DNA from: Hydrogenophaga sp. PAMC20947
Lineage (GTDB): Bacteria > Pseudomonadota > Gammaproteobacteria > Burkholderiales > Burkholderiaceae_C
DNA length: 64,000 nucleotides
NCBI RefSeq assembly: GCF_004795855.1
Contig: NZ_CP039252.1
Coordinates: 806,001-870,000, forward strand
Direction: 5' to 3'
The number at the start of each line of letters is the position of its first letter. The stretch's first letter is position 1. The notes beneath the pieces are model-generated. The model saw only the letters and a program-made list of their open reading frames with translations, was not told the DNA's origin and made no database searches. Shown here piece by piece: positions 44,620-52,687 of the stretch. A program made the position numbers and the translations under genes.

Positions 44620-47505
44620 ATGAGCGATTCCTCATCCGGCAACGTTTACGTCGCCTATCAAAATAACTCGTACCTTTTCGGCGGCAATGCGCCGTATGTC
44701 GAAGAGATGTACGAAAACTACCTGGCCAGCCCCGGTAGCGTGTCAGAGTCCTGGCGCGAATATTTCGATGCACTGCAAAACGTGCCCGCCGCTGACGGCT
44801 CTGATGCCCGCGACGTCCCCCACCTCCCGGTTGTCAATGCGTTTGCCGAGCGCGCCAAACAAGGCGGAACCCGTGTGGTCATGGCCGCTGGTGCCGACTC
44901 CGATCTGGGGCGCAAGCGTGTCGCTGTTCAGCAGCTGATCGCCGCTTACCGCAATGTCGGTTCACGCTGGGCCGATCTCGATCCCCTCAAGCGCGACGAA
45001 CGCGACAACATTCCCGAGCTGGAGCCGTCGTTCTACGGCTTCACCGATTCCGATTTCGAGACCGTGTTCAACACCAGCAACACGTTCTTCGGCAAAGAAG
45101 TCATGTCGCTGCGCGACCTGCTCAATGCCCTTCGCGAGACCTATTGCGGTACCGTGGGCACCGAGTACATGTACACCTCCGACCAGCGCGAGAAGCGCTG
45201 GTGGCAAGAGCAGCTGGAGAGCAAGCGCAGCAAGCCGGTGTACGACGCCGACAAGAAAAAGGAGATTCTGAAGCAACTGACCGCTGCCGAAGGCCTTGAG
45301 CGTTACCTGCACACCAAGTACGTGGGGCAGAAGCGCTTCTCGCTGGAAGGTGGCGAGAGTTTCATTGCCTGTATGCACGAGCTGGTGCAGCTTTCCGGCT
45401 CGCGCGGCGTGCAGGAAGTGGTGATCGGCATGGCCCACCGCGGCCGCCTCAATGTGTTGGTTAACACCCTGGGCAAGACGCCCGCCGGCTTGTTTGCTGA
45501 GTTTGACCACACCGCCGTTGAAGATCTGCCATCCGGTGATGTGAAGTACCACCAGGGTTTCAGCTCGGACATCGCCACCCCTGGTGGCCCGGTCCACCTG
45601 ACGCTGGCGTTCAACCCGTCCCACCTGGAAATCGTGAACCCAGTCGTCGAAGGCTCGGTGCGTTCGCGCCAGGAGCGCCGCAAGGACACGGACGGCGACA
45701 CCGTGTTGCCGATTCTGGTGCACGGCGATGCCGCTTTTGCCGGCCAAGGCGTGGTCATGGAGACCCTGGCCCTGTCGCAAACCCGTGGCTACTACACGGG
45801 CGGCACGGTGCACGTGGTGATCAACAACCAGATTGGTTTCACCACCAGTGACCCGCGCGACACGCGCTCGACGCTGTATTGCACCGATGTGGTCAAGATG
45901 ATTGAGGCCCCCGTGTTGCACGTCAACGGTGACGATCCCGAAGCGGTGGTGTTCTGCACGCAGCTGGCACTGGACTACCGCCAGGAGTTCAACAAAGACG
46001 TCGTGATCGACATTGTTTGCTTCCGCAAACTGGGTCACAACGAGCAAGACACACCAGCGCTGACGCAACCGCTGATGTACAAAAAGATCGCGCAACACCC
46101 GGGTACGCGCAAGCTGTATGCCGATCGCCTGGCCGCGCAAGGTCTCGGTGACACGCTGGGTGACGAAATGGTCAAGGCCTACCGCCTGGCCATGGACGAA
46201 GGCCGCCACGCCAAAGAATTCACCATCACCAACGCGCACAACAAGTTTGTGGTGGACTGGTCGCCTTACCTCAAAGCCAAGTGGACCGACAACGGTGACA
46301 CGAGCCTGCCTGAGAAGGAATGGAAGCGCATCGCCGAGAAACTGACCACCATTCCCGGCAATGTGACGGCTCACAATCTGGTGAAAAAGGTCTATGACGA
46401 CCGCGCTGCCATGGGCCGCGGGGACGTCAATGTGGACTGGGGCATGGGTGAGAGCATGGCTTTCGCCACGCTGGTGGGCGCCGGTTATGGTCTTCGCCTC
46501 TCCGGCGAAGATTGCGGGCGCGGTACCTTCACCCACCGACACTCCGTGATCCACGACCAGAGCCGGGAAAAGTGGGACAGCGGTACCTACATTCCCCTGC
46601 AGAACATCAGCGCCGATCAAGGCCAGTTCACCGTCATCGATTCCATCCTGTCGGAAGAAGCGGTGCTGGGTTTTGAATATGGTTTTGCCAGCAACGACCC
46701 CAACACCTTGGTGATCTGGGAAGCCCAGTTCGGCGATTTCCTGAACGGCGCTCAAGTGGTGGTCGATCAGTTCATCGCCAGTGGTGAAGTGAAGTGGGGC
46801 CGCTTGAATGGCATCACGCTGATGCTGCCCCATGGTTACGAAGGCCAGGGCCCTGAGCACAGCTCGGCCCGTATCGAGCGCTTCATGCAGCTCGCTGCCG
46901 ATACCAACATGCAGATCGTGCAGCCGACCTCGGCCAGCCAGATCTTTCACGTGTTGCGCCGCCAGATGATCCGCCCACTGCGCAAGCCGCTGATCATCTT
47001 CACGCCCAAGTCCCTCTTGCGCAACAAGGATGCCACGTCGCCCCTGGCCGAATTCACCAAAGGCCAGTTCCAGACGGTGATTCCGGAGCAGAACGAGGCG
47101 GTGGTGAAAAAGGCCGACAAGGTCAAGCGCATCATTTGTTGCTCGGGCAAGGTTTACTACGACCTGGTCAAAAAACGCGAAGAAATGGGTACCGACGATG
47201 CGGTCATCCTGCGTGTTGAGCAGCTCTACCCCTTCCCGCACAAGGTGTTCTCGGCCGAAGTCAGAAAATACCCGAACGCCACCGACATCGTGTGGTGCCA
47301 GGACGAGCCACAAAACCAGGGCGCGTGGTTCTTTGTGCAGCACTACATCCACGAGAACATGCTCGATGGCCAGAAGCTGGGTTATGCGGGTCGCGCGGCT
47401 TCGGCTTCGCCTGCGGTGGGCTATGCCCATCTGCATCAGGAACAACAAAAGAACCTGATCGAAGCCGCTTTCGCCAAGTTGAAGGGCTTTGTCCTCACGA
47501 AATGA
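44620..47505 (+). CDS. sucA: 2-oxoglutarate dehydrogenase E1 component
   Basis: Thiamine-diphosphate enzyme that decarboxylates 2-oxoglutarate and succinylates the lipoyl group of SucB in the citric acid cycle. The 961-residue protein starts with the E1 N-terminal helix motif (SYLFGGNAPYVEEMYENYL). Active-site marks are IGMAHRGRLNVLVNTLGK, the cofactor region HGDAAFAGQGVVMETLALSQ, and GYEGQGPEHSSARIERF near the C-terminus. The ATG at 44620 follows GGAGG by 11 bases. Expression is probably controlled through the structured leader. It is followed by sucB and lpdA on the same strand. Confidence 0.98.
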   Translation: MSDSSSGNVYVAYQNNSYLFGGNAPYVEEMYENYLASPGSVSESWREYFDALQNVPAADGSDARDVPHLPVVNAFAERAKQGGTRVVMAAGADSDLGRKRVAVQQLIAAYRNVGSRWADLDPLKRDERDNIPELEPSFYGFTDSDFETVFNTSNTFFGKEVMSLRDLLNALRETYCGTVGTEYMYTSDQREKRWWQEQLESKRSKPVYDADKKKEILKQLTAAEGLERYLHTKYVGQKRFSLEGGESFIACMHELVQLSGSRGVQEVVIGMAHRGRLNVLVNTLGKTPAGLFAEFDHTAVEDLPSGDVKYHQGFSSDIATPGGPVHLTLAFNPSHLEIVNPVVEGSVRSRQERRKDTDGDTVLPILVHGDAAFAGQGVVMETLALSQTRGYYTGGTVHVVINNQIGFTTSDPRDTRSTLYCTDVVKMIEAPVLHVNGDDPEAVVFCTQLALDYRQEFNKDVVIDIVCFRKLGHNEQDTPALTQPLMYKKIAQHPGTRKLYADRLAAQGLGDTLGDEMVKAYRLAMDEGRHAKEFTITNAHNKFVVDWSPYLKAKWTDNGDTSLPEKEWKRIAEKLTTIPGNVTAHNLVKKVYDDRAAMGRGDVNVDWGMGESMAFATLVGAGYGLRLSGEDCGRGTFTHRHSVIHDQSREKWDSGTYIPLQNISADQGQFTVIDSILSEEAVLGFEYGFASNDPNTLVIWEAQFGDFLNGAQVVVDQFIASGEVKWGRLNGITLMLPHGYEGQGPEHSSARIERFMQLAADTNMQIVQPTSASQIFHVLRRQMIRPLRKPLIIFTPKSLLRNKDATSPLAEFTKGQFQTVIPEQNEAVVKKADKVKRIICCSGKVYYDLVKKREEMGTDDAVILRVEQLYPFPHKVFSAEVRKYPNATDIVWCQDEPQNQGAWFFVQHYIHENMLDGQKLGYAGRAASASPAVGYAHLHQEQQKNLIEAAFAKLKGFVLTK

Positions 47506-47520
47506 TGCGATGACCGAATG

Positions 47521-47560
47521 ACTCCCCGGTTGCGTCGCTGCCCAGCGCGCAACCCCGGGG
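47521..47560. repeat. G+C-rich palindromic intergenic element (copy B)
   Basis: In the sucA-sucB gap GGTTGCG (47528-47534) pairs with CGCAACC (47548-47554), and inside it CGCT pairs with AGCG around GCCC, giving an 11-bp stem with one bulge. It is followed by CCCCGGGG (47553-47560). Layout matches the elements after aceE and after the second lpdA. No U run follows. Confidence 0.55.
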
Positions 47561-47618
47561 CCGGCTGCACGGCGGCGTCATCAACCCCATATTAAAAAAT
47601 TCTGAATCGAGATATCCC

Positions 47619-48884
47619 ATGGCAATCGTAGAAGTCAAAGTCCCACAGCTCTCTGAGTCGGTGGCCGAAGCCACGCTGCTGCAGTGGAAAAAGAAGGCCG
47701 GTGAGGCCGTTGCGATCGATGAAATCCTGATCGAAATCGAAACCGACAAGGTGGTGCTGGAAGTGCCTGCGCCTTCGGCCGGTGTGCTGATAGAGATCGT
47801 GCAGGTCGATGGCGCGACAGTGACTGCTGAGCAGCTGATTGCGCGCATCGATACCTCGGCCGCGGCTGGCGCTGCCGCGCCTGAAGCGGCGCCTGCGCCG
47901 GCTGCTGCTCCCGCACCGGCTGCCGCACCGGCAGCAGCCGCTGCTGCTGGTGGCAGCAAAGCCGGTGTGGCCATGCCCGCCGCCGCCAAATTGATGGCCG
48001 ACAACAAGCTCGCGGCCGGCAGCGTGGCCGGCTCCGGCAAAGACGGCCGCGTGACCAAGGGCGATGTGCTGGCCGCTGTGGCTGGTGGCGGCGCCAAGGC
48101 GGTGTCCGCGCCCGTGGCCATCCCCACTGGTGCGCCCACCAAGGTGTTGCCGCAAGTGGCCATGGTGGCCCCTGATCTGGGTGACCGTCCGGAAGAGCGC
48201 GTGCCCATGACGCGTCTGCGTGCCCGCGTGGCCGAGCGCTTGCTGCAGTCGCAGGCCACCAACGCCATCCTGACCACGTTCAATGAAATCAACATGGCTC
48301 CGGTCATGGAGATGCGCAAGCGCATGCAGGAGCGCTTCGAAAAAGAACATGGCGTCAAGCTGGGGTTCATGAGTTTCTTCGTCAAAGCGGCTGTGCATGC
48401 GCTGAAGAAGTTTCCCGTGATCAACGCATCGATCGATGGCACCGACATCGTGTACCACGGTTACTTCGATATCGGTATCGCGGTGGGCTCGCCCCGTGGT
48501 CTGGTGGTGCCGATCTTGCGCAACGCCGACCAGATGAGCTTTGCTGACATCGAGAAGAAGATCGCTGATTTTGGCCAGCGGGCCAAAGACGGCAAGATCA
48601 CCCTGGACGACATGACCGGGGGTACTTTCTCGATTTCCAACGGCGGCACCTTCGGCTCCATGATGTCCACCCCCATCATCAACCCGCCCCAGTCGGCGAT
48701 CCTCGGCGTGCACGCAACCAAAGAGCGTGCCATGGTGGAGAACGGCCAGGTCGTGGTTCGCCCGATGAACTACTTCGCCATGTCCTATGACCACCGCATC
48801 ATCGACGGCCGCGAAGCCGTTCTGGGTCTCGTGGCCATGAAGGAAGCGCTGGAAGACCCAGCCCGCCTCCTTTTTGATATCTGA
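47619..48884 (+). CDS. sucB: 2-oxoglutarate dehydrogenase E2, dihydrolipoyl succinyltransferase
   Basis: Transfers succinyl groups from its lipoyl-lysine to CoA. One lipoyl domain (about 1-78, Lys44 in [12 protein letters not shown]), an Ala/Pro linker (about 80-112), a peripheral-subunit-binding domain (about 115-150; [20 protein letters not shown], then [10 protein letters not shown]) and the catalytic domain ending in [17 protein letters not shown]. The 421-residue single-lipoyl form is normal for OdhB. The inner core motif [15 protein letters not shown] is typical. It lies 113 bases after sucA across a palindromic element. Confidence 0.97.
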   Translation: MAIVEVKVPQLSESVAEATLLQWKKKAGEAVAIDEILIEIETDKVVLEVPAPSAGVLIEIVQVDGATVTAEQLIARIDTSAAAGAAAPEAAPAPAAAPAPAAAPAAAAAAGGSKAGVAMPAAAKLMADNKLAAGSVAGSGKDGRVTKGDVLAAVAGGGAKAVSAPVAIPTGAPTKVLPQVAMVAPDLGDRPEERVPMTRLRARVAERLLQSQATNAILTTFNEINMAPVMEMRKRMQERFEKEHGVKLGFMSFFVKAAVHALKKFPVINASIDGTDIVYHGYFDIGIAVGSPRGLVVPILRNADQMSFADIEKKIADFGQRAKDGKITLDDMTGGTFSISNGGTFGSMMSTPIINPPQSAILGVHATKERAMVENGQVVVRPMNYFAMSYDHRIIDGREAVLGLVAMKEALEDPARLLFDI

Positions 48885-48903
48885 TCAGACAAGCGAAACA
48901 GCA

Positions 48904-48921
48904 GACGCCCCTTCGGGGGCG
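48904..48921 (+). terminator. Tetraloop hairpin between sucB and lpdA (possible attenuator)
   Basis: ACGCCCC-TTCG-GGGGCGT is a perfect 7-bp stem with a stable UUCG loop, followed by TTTGTCC. The short T stretch makes it a weak terminator at best; it may reduce or stabilise transcript before lpdA. Confidence 0.5.
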
Positions 48922-48949
48922 TTTGTCCAACTTCATTCAGGAATAGAAC

Positions 48950-50377
48950 ATGTCTCAAGCATTTGACGTCGTCGTGATCGGCGCAGGCCCCGGCGGATAC
49001 ATCGCCGCCATTCGTGCCGCCCAGCTGGGCTTCAAGGTTGCGTGTATTGACGAGTGGAAGAACGCCGCTGGTGGCCCTGCACCCGGCGGTACCTGCACCA
49101 ACGTGGGTTGTATCCCATCCAAGGCGCTGTTGCAGTCCTCTGAGCACTTCGACCACGCCAACCACCACTTTGCCGAACATGGCATCAGCACCGGCACCGT
49201 CAAGATGGACGTGGCCAAGATGCTGGGCCGCAAAGACACCGTGGTGAAGCAGAACAACGACGGCATCCTGTATCTGTTCAAGAAAAACAAGATCACCTTC
49301 TTCCATGGCCGTGGCTCATTTGCCCAGGCCAACGCCGAGGGTTATGACATTCTGGTCAAGGGCGACAAAGAAGAAACCATCAAGGCCACGCAGGTGATCG
49401 TGGCCACGGGATCCAACGCCCGTGCTTTGCCAGGTGCAGACTTCGATGAAACGCAGATTCTGTCGAACGATGGCGCGCTGCGCATTGGCGCCGTGCCCAA
49501 GAAGCTGGGCCTGATTGGCGCTGGCGTGATCGGTCTGGAGATGGGCTCGGTGTGGCGCCGTCTGGGCGCAGAAGTGACCGTGCTCGAAGGCCTGCCCACA
49601 TTCCTGGGTGCCGTGGACCAGCAGATCGCGAAAGAGGCCAAAAAGGCCTTCGACAAGCAAGGTCTGAAGATCGAAATGGGCGTCAAGGTGGGTGAAATCA
49701 AGACCACCAAAAAAGGCGTCAACGTCGCCTACACCACCGCCAAAGGCGAAGAGGTGTCGCTCGATGTGGACAAGCTCATCGTCTCCATTGGCCGTGTGCC
49801 CAACACGAGCGGTTTGAACGCCGAAGCGGTCAAACTCAAACTCGATGACCGTGGGGCTGTTGTTGTGGACGACGAATGCCGCACCAACCTCAAGGGCGTC
49901 TGGGCGGTCGGCGATGTGGTTCGCGGCCCCATGCTGGCACACAAGGCTGAGGAAGAGGGCGTGGCTGTGGCCGAGCGTATCGCGGGCCAACACGGCCATG
50001 TGAACTTCAACACCATCCCCTGGGTGATCTATACCCACCCCGAGATCGCTTGGGTGGGCCGCACGGAAGAGCAGCTCAAAGCCGATGGTGTGGCCTACAA
50101 GGCGGGCACGTTCCCTTTCCTCGCCAACGGCCGGGCGCGCGCCCTGGGCGACACAACCGGCATGGTCAAGTTCCTGGCTGACGCCACCACCGACGAGATC
50201 CTGGGGGTGCACATCGTCGGCCCCATGGCATCCGAATTGATCTCCGAAGCCGTGGTGGCGATGGAGTTCAAGGCCAGCGCTGAAGACATCGCGCGCATTT
50301 GCCACGCCCACCCTTCTTTGTCGGAAGCGACGAAAGAGGCTGCTTTGGCAGTGGACAAGCGCACGCTCAACTTTTGA
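48950..50377 (+). CDS. lpdA: Dihydrolipoyl dehydrogenase (E3) of the 2-oxoglutarate dehydrogenase complex
   Basis: FAD-dependent reoxidation of dihydrolipoamide on SucB. The 475-residue protein starts directly with the FAD motif VVIGAGPGGYIAAIRAAQ. The redox disulfide lies in [17 protein letters not shown], the NAD motif in LIGAGVIGLEMGSVWRRLG, and the active-site base in CHAHPSLSEATKEA. It lacks the lipoyl domain of the other E3 (25971-27806), so the two complexes have distinct E3 proteins. ATG follows CAGGAATAG. The gene closes the sucA-sucB-lpdA cluster. Confidence 0.96.
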   Translation: MSQAFDVVVIGAGPGGYIAAIRAAQLGFKVACIDEWKNAAGGPAPGGTCTNVGCIPSKALLQSSEHFDHANHHFAEHGISTGTVKMDVAKMLGRKDTVVKQNNDGILYLFKKNKITFFHGRGSFAQANAEGYDILVKGDKEETIKATQVIVATGSNARALPGADFDETQILSNDGALRIGAVPKKLGLIGAGVIGLEMGSVWRRLGAEVTVLEGLPTFLGAVDQQIAKEAKKAFDKQGLKIEMGVKVGEIKTTKKGVNVAYTTAKGEEVSLDVDKLIVSIGRVPNTSGLNAEAVKLKLDDRGAVVVDDECRTNLKGVWAVGDVVRGPMLAHKAEEEGVAVAERIAGQHGHVNFNTIPWVIYTHPEIAWVGRTEEQLKADGVAYKAGTFPFLANGRARALGDTTGMVKFLADATTDEILGVHIVGPMASELISEAVVAMEFKASAEDIARICHAHPSLSEATKEAALAVDKRTLNF

Positions 50378-50380
50378 CCC

Positions 50381-50424
50381 ACCCCCGCGCCGCGCTGGCG
50401 CGCGTCACCCCCCCCCCGAAGGGG
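50381..50424. repeat. G+C-rich palindromic intergenic element (copy C) with a ten-C tract
   Basis: Immediately after the lpdA stop a pure G+C self-complementary core is followed by ten cytosines (50408-50417), GAA and GGGG (50421-50424), the same CCCC...GGGG plan as copies A and B. The homopolymer is prone to slippage but lies outside genes. Confidence 0.5.
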
Positions 50425-50512
50425 CCATCCCTGTGGCCCGGCGTTGCCAGTTCCACGGGATGCCTGGCGGGAAGTCCGCGCGCCGGTCAAAGCCTCTTCA
50501 CCGGCCCAGCCC

Positions 50513-51610
50513 ATGTCCGTTCGACAAACCTATGAAGCCGCGCTCAAAGAGCGTGGCTACACCACCGATCCAGCCCAGCAACGCGCGATAGAGGCGCTGG
50601 AGCGGTGCGCGACCGAATGGACGGAGTACAAGCAGCGACGTTCCAATTCGCTGAAGAAGCTGTTCGTTAATCCCGAAATTCCGCGTGGGGTTTACATGTT
50701 CGGTGGTGTCGGGCGCGGGAAAAGTTTTCTGATGGATTGCTTTTACAACGCGGTTCCCATCAAGCGGAAAACGCGCCTGCACTTCCACGAGTTCATGCGT
50801 GAGGTGCATCGCGAGTTGCGCGAAATGCAGGGCACCGTCAACCCGCTGACCGAGTTGGGCCGGCGCATGGCCAAGCGCTACAAGCTGATCTGCTTTGACG
50901 AATTTCATGTGGCTGACGTGACCGACGCCATGATTCTTCACCGCTTGTTGGCCGCGCTGTTCGATGCTGGCGTTGGTTTTGTGACCACCTCCAACTTTCA
51001 TCCGGACGGCTTGTATCCCGATGGCTTGCACCGCGACCGCATCTTGCCCGCCATTGAGTTGCTCAAAGGCCGGCTGGAGGTGATCAACGTGGACAACGGA
51101 ACCGATTACAGGCAGCAAACGTTGGCCCAGGTGGATCTGTACAAGACCCCGCTTGGCCGCGATGCAGATGCAGCCATGCAGCATGCGTTTGAACGATTGG
51201 CTGAGTCGGCCGATCAAGAGCCCGTGATGCATCTGGCTTCTCGCAAGATCCCTGCGGTGCGACGCGCAGGTGGGGTGATCTGGTTCGAGTTCCGTGCTCT
51301 TTGCCAAGGTGCTCTGTCCCAGAACGATTATCTGGAAATCGCCACGCAGTTCCACACGGTGCTGTTGTCCAACGTGCCGCAGATGGCGGTTCGACAGGCC
51401 TCGGAAGCCCGCCGCTTCACCTGGCTGGTAGACGTTCTATACGATCGCCGCGTGAAGCTCATCATGTCTGCAGCTGTGCCGGCCGACGAGCTCTATGTAG
51501 AAGGCCCGATGTCGCACGAATTCCCGCGCACGGTCTCGCGTTTGAGCGAGATGCAGTCGGCGGAATTTTTGGCGCTAGAACACCGTTTGGTGGACACCGC
51601 ACTGACCTGA
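50513..51610 (+). CDS. zapE: Cell division ATPase ZapE (AFG1 family)
   Basis: P-loop ATPase of the AFG1/LACE1 family; in E. coli ZapE acts on the Z ring under stress. The 365-residue protein has Walker A in MFGGVGRGKSFLMD, Walker B in LICFDEFHVAD and the conserved TTSNFHPDGLYPDGLHRDRI segment that is diagnostic of the family, and FRALCQGALSQNDYLEIA near the C-terminus. ATG 50513 is preferred over an in-frame upstream ATG at 50444 that would fall in the palindromic spacer. It commonly follows the 2-oxoglutarate dehydrogenase genes in Burkholderiales. Confidence 0.93.
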   Translation: MSVRQTYEAALKERGYTTDPAQQRAIEALERCATEWTEYKQRRSNSLKKLFVNPEIPRGVYMFGGVGRGKSFLMDCFYNAVPIKRKTRLHFHEFMREVHRELREMQGTVNPLTELGRRMAKRYKLICFDEFHVADVTDAMILHRLLAALFDAGVGFVTTSNFHPDGLYPDGLHRDRILPAIELLKGRLEVINVDNGTDYRQQTLAQVDLYKTPLGRDADAAMQHAFERLAESADQEPVMHLASRKIPAVRRAGGVIWFEFRALCQGALSQNDYLEIATQFHTVLLSNVPQMAVRQASEARRFTWLVDVLYDRRVKLIMSAAVPADELYVEGPMSHEFPRTVSRLSEMQSAEFLALEHRLVDTALT

Positions 51611-51752
51611 GGACCAGGAAACCGGAACCGGGTCGCTGACCCGGTCGAAATTCTAGGACGCCTACCCGGGCCGCTGGGTGGTGTGTGACCTTGGCAGACG
51701 CCAAAACCACCCTGCGATCGCAGGGATGGGATGGGCGGCGTGTGCTGGCCGA

Positions 51753-52511
51753 TCAGCTCAAAGGGTCAAATTTGACGATCACCATGGAGAGGTTGTCGCC
51801 CATGCCTTTGGCTCGGGTGCGCGCTTTCTGGATCAGGAATTCGCAAGCCTCACGGGGCGAGAGCATGGTCACTGTGCTGGCCAGCTCTTCCGGGGTGAAA
51901 TAGTGCCAGACACCATCGCTGCAAGCGAGCAGCACGTCGCCAGCGGTCAGGTTGCGGGTGACGTGGATGTCCACGGGCGGGTCGTTTTCGGTGCCCAGAC
52001 ACCCCATCAGGATGTTGGAGTGCGGATGATCGAGGGCGTCTTCTTCACTGATCTCGCCCTGGTTGACCAGCGTCTGCACGTACGAGTGATCCATGGTCCG
52101 AAATACCATCTTGCTGTTGCGAAAATGGTAGATCCGGGAGTCGCCCGCGTGGATCCAGTGGGTGTCTCCGCCCGGGTTGATCAGAAAGGCTGCGATGGTG
52201 CTGTGGGGCTCTTGCTCCGCAGAGACCGCCGTCAGTTTGATCACCAGATGCGACTCTTCTACGATCTGGCGCAAGATCGCTGAGGGATCGTCGACTTGGG
52301 GATCAAAGCGGTCAAACAGCTGGCGCGTTGTCAACATGACCTGATCCGAGGCCTTGCGGCCACCGCTGCGACCGCCCATGCCATCGGCGACCACGGCCAG
52401 GAGGCAGCCGTCGATACGGGCATGATGCAACAGGCAGACTTGGTCTTGCTGGTAGTCACGATCGCCCCGGTGGATACCGGTGGACGCGTGGATGCGATAG
52501 CCTTTGGACAT
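51753..52511 (-). CDS. PP2C-family serine/threonine protein phosphatase
   Basis: Metal-dependent phosphatase of 252 residues, single PP2C domain, cytoplasmic. The metal-binding motifs are in HRGDRDYQQDQV (residues about 14-25), VADGMGGRSGG (about 41-51), LACSDGVWHYF and GMGDNLSMVIVKF, all in the right order. An earlier in-frame ATG at 52607 would overlap the divergent helicase start region; I chose 52511, where homologues begin. No partner kinase (PknB-like) is encoded nearby, so substrate and pathway are unknown. It is convergent with zapE. Confidence 0.88.
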   Translation of the reverse strand: MSKGYRIHASTGIHRGDRDYQQDQVCLLHHARIDGCLLAVVADGMGGRSGGRKASDQVMLTTRQLFDRFDPQVDDPSAILRQIVEESHLVIKLTAVSAEQEPHSTIAAFLINPGGDTHWIHAGDSRIYHFRNSKMVFRTMDHSYVQTLVNQGEISEEDALDHPHSNILMGCLGTENDPPVDIHVTRNLTAGDVLLACSDGVWHYFTPEELASTVTMLSPREACEFLIQKARTRAKGMGDNLSMVIVKFDPLS

Positions 52512-52687
52512 TTGGGGATCAGACAGAGTGAAACAATTGTGACGTTCTTCGCCGTGTGCACACAGATAGTAACCATGAATCGCTACTCCGATGGAGACTA
52601 TCATCATTTTCAGTCACGGCTTCCCGCGCGGGATACCGTGAGTGGGCCCGTGTGCAGCAGCCCTGTACGTGGCTGGGCTGCTGTGGT

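Noticed and set aside
51678..52283. A plus-strand frame opposite the PP2C phosphatase gene
   Set aside because: The minus strand carries all PP2C metal motifs in order, so the plus frame is a shadow.
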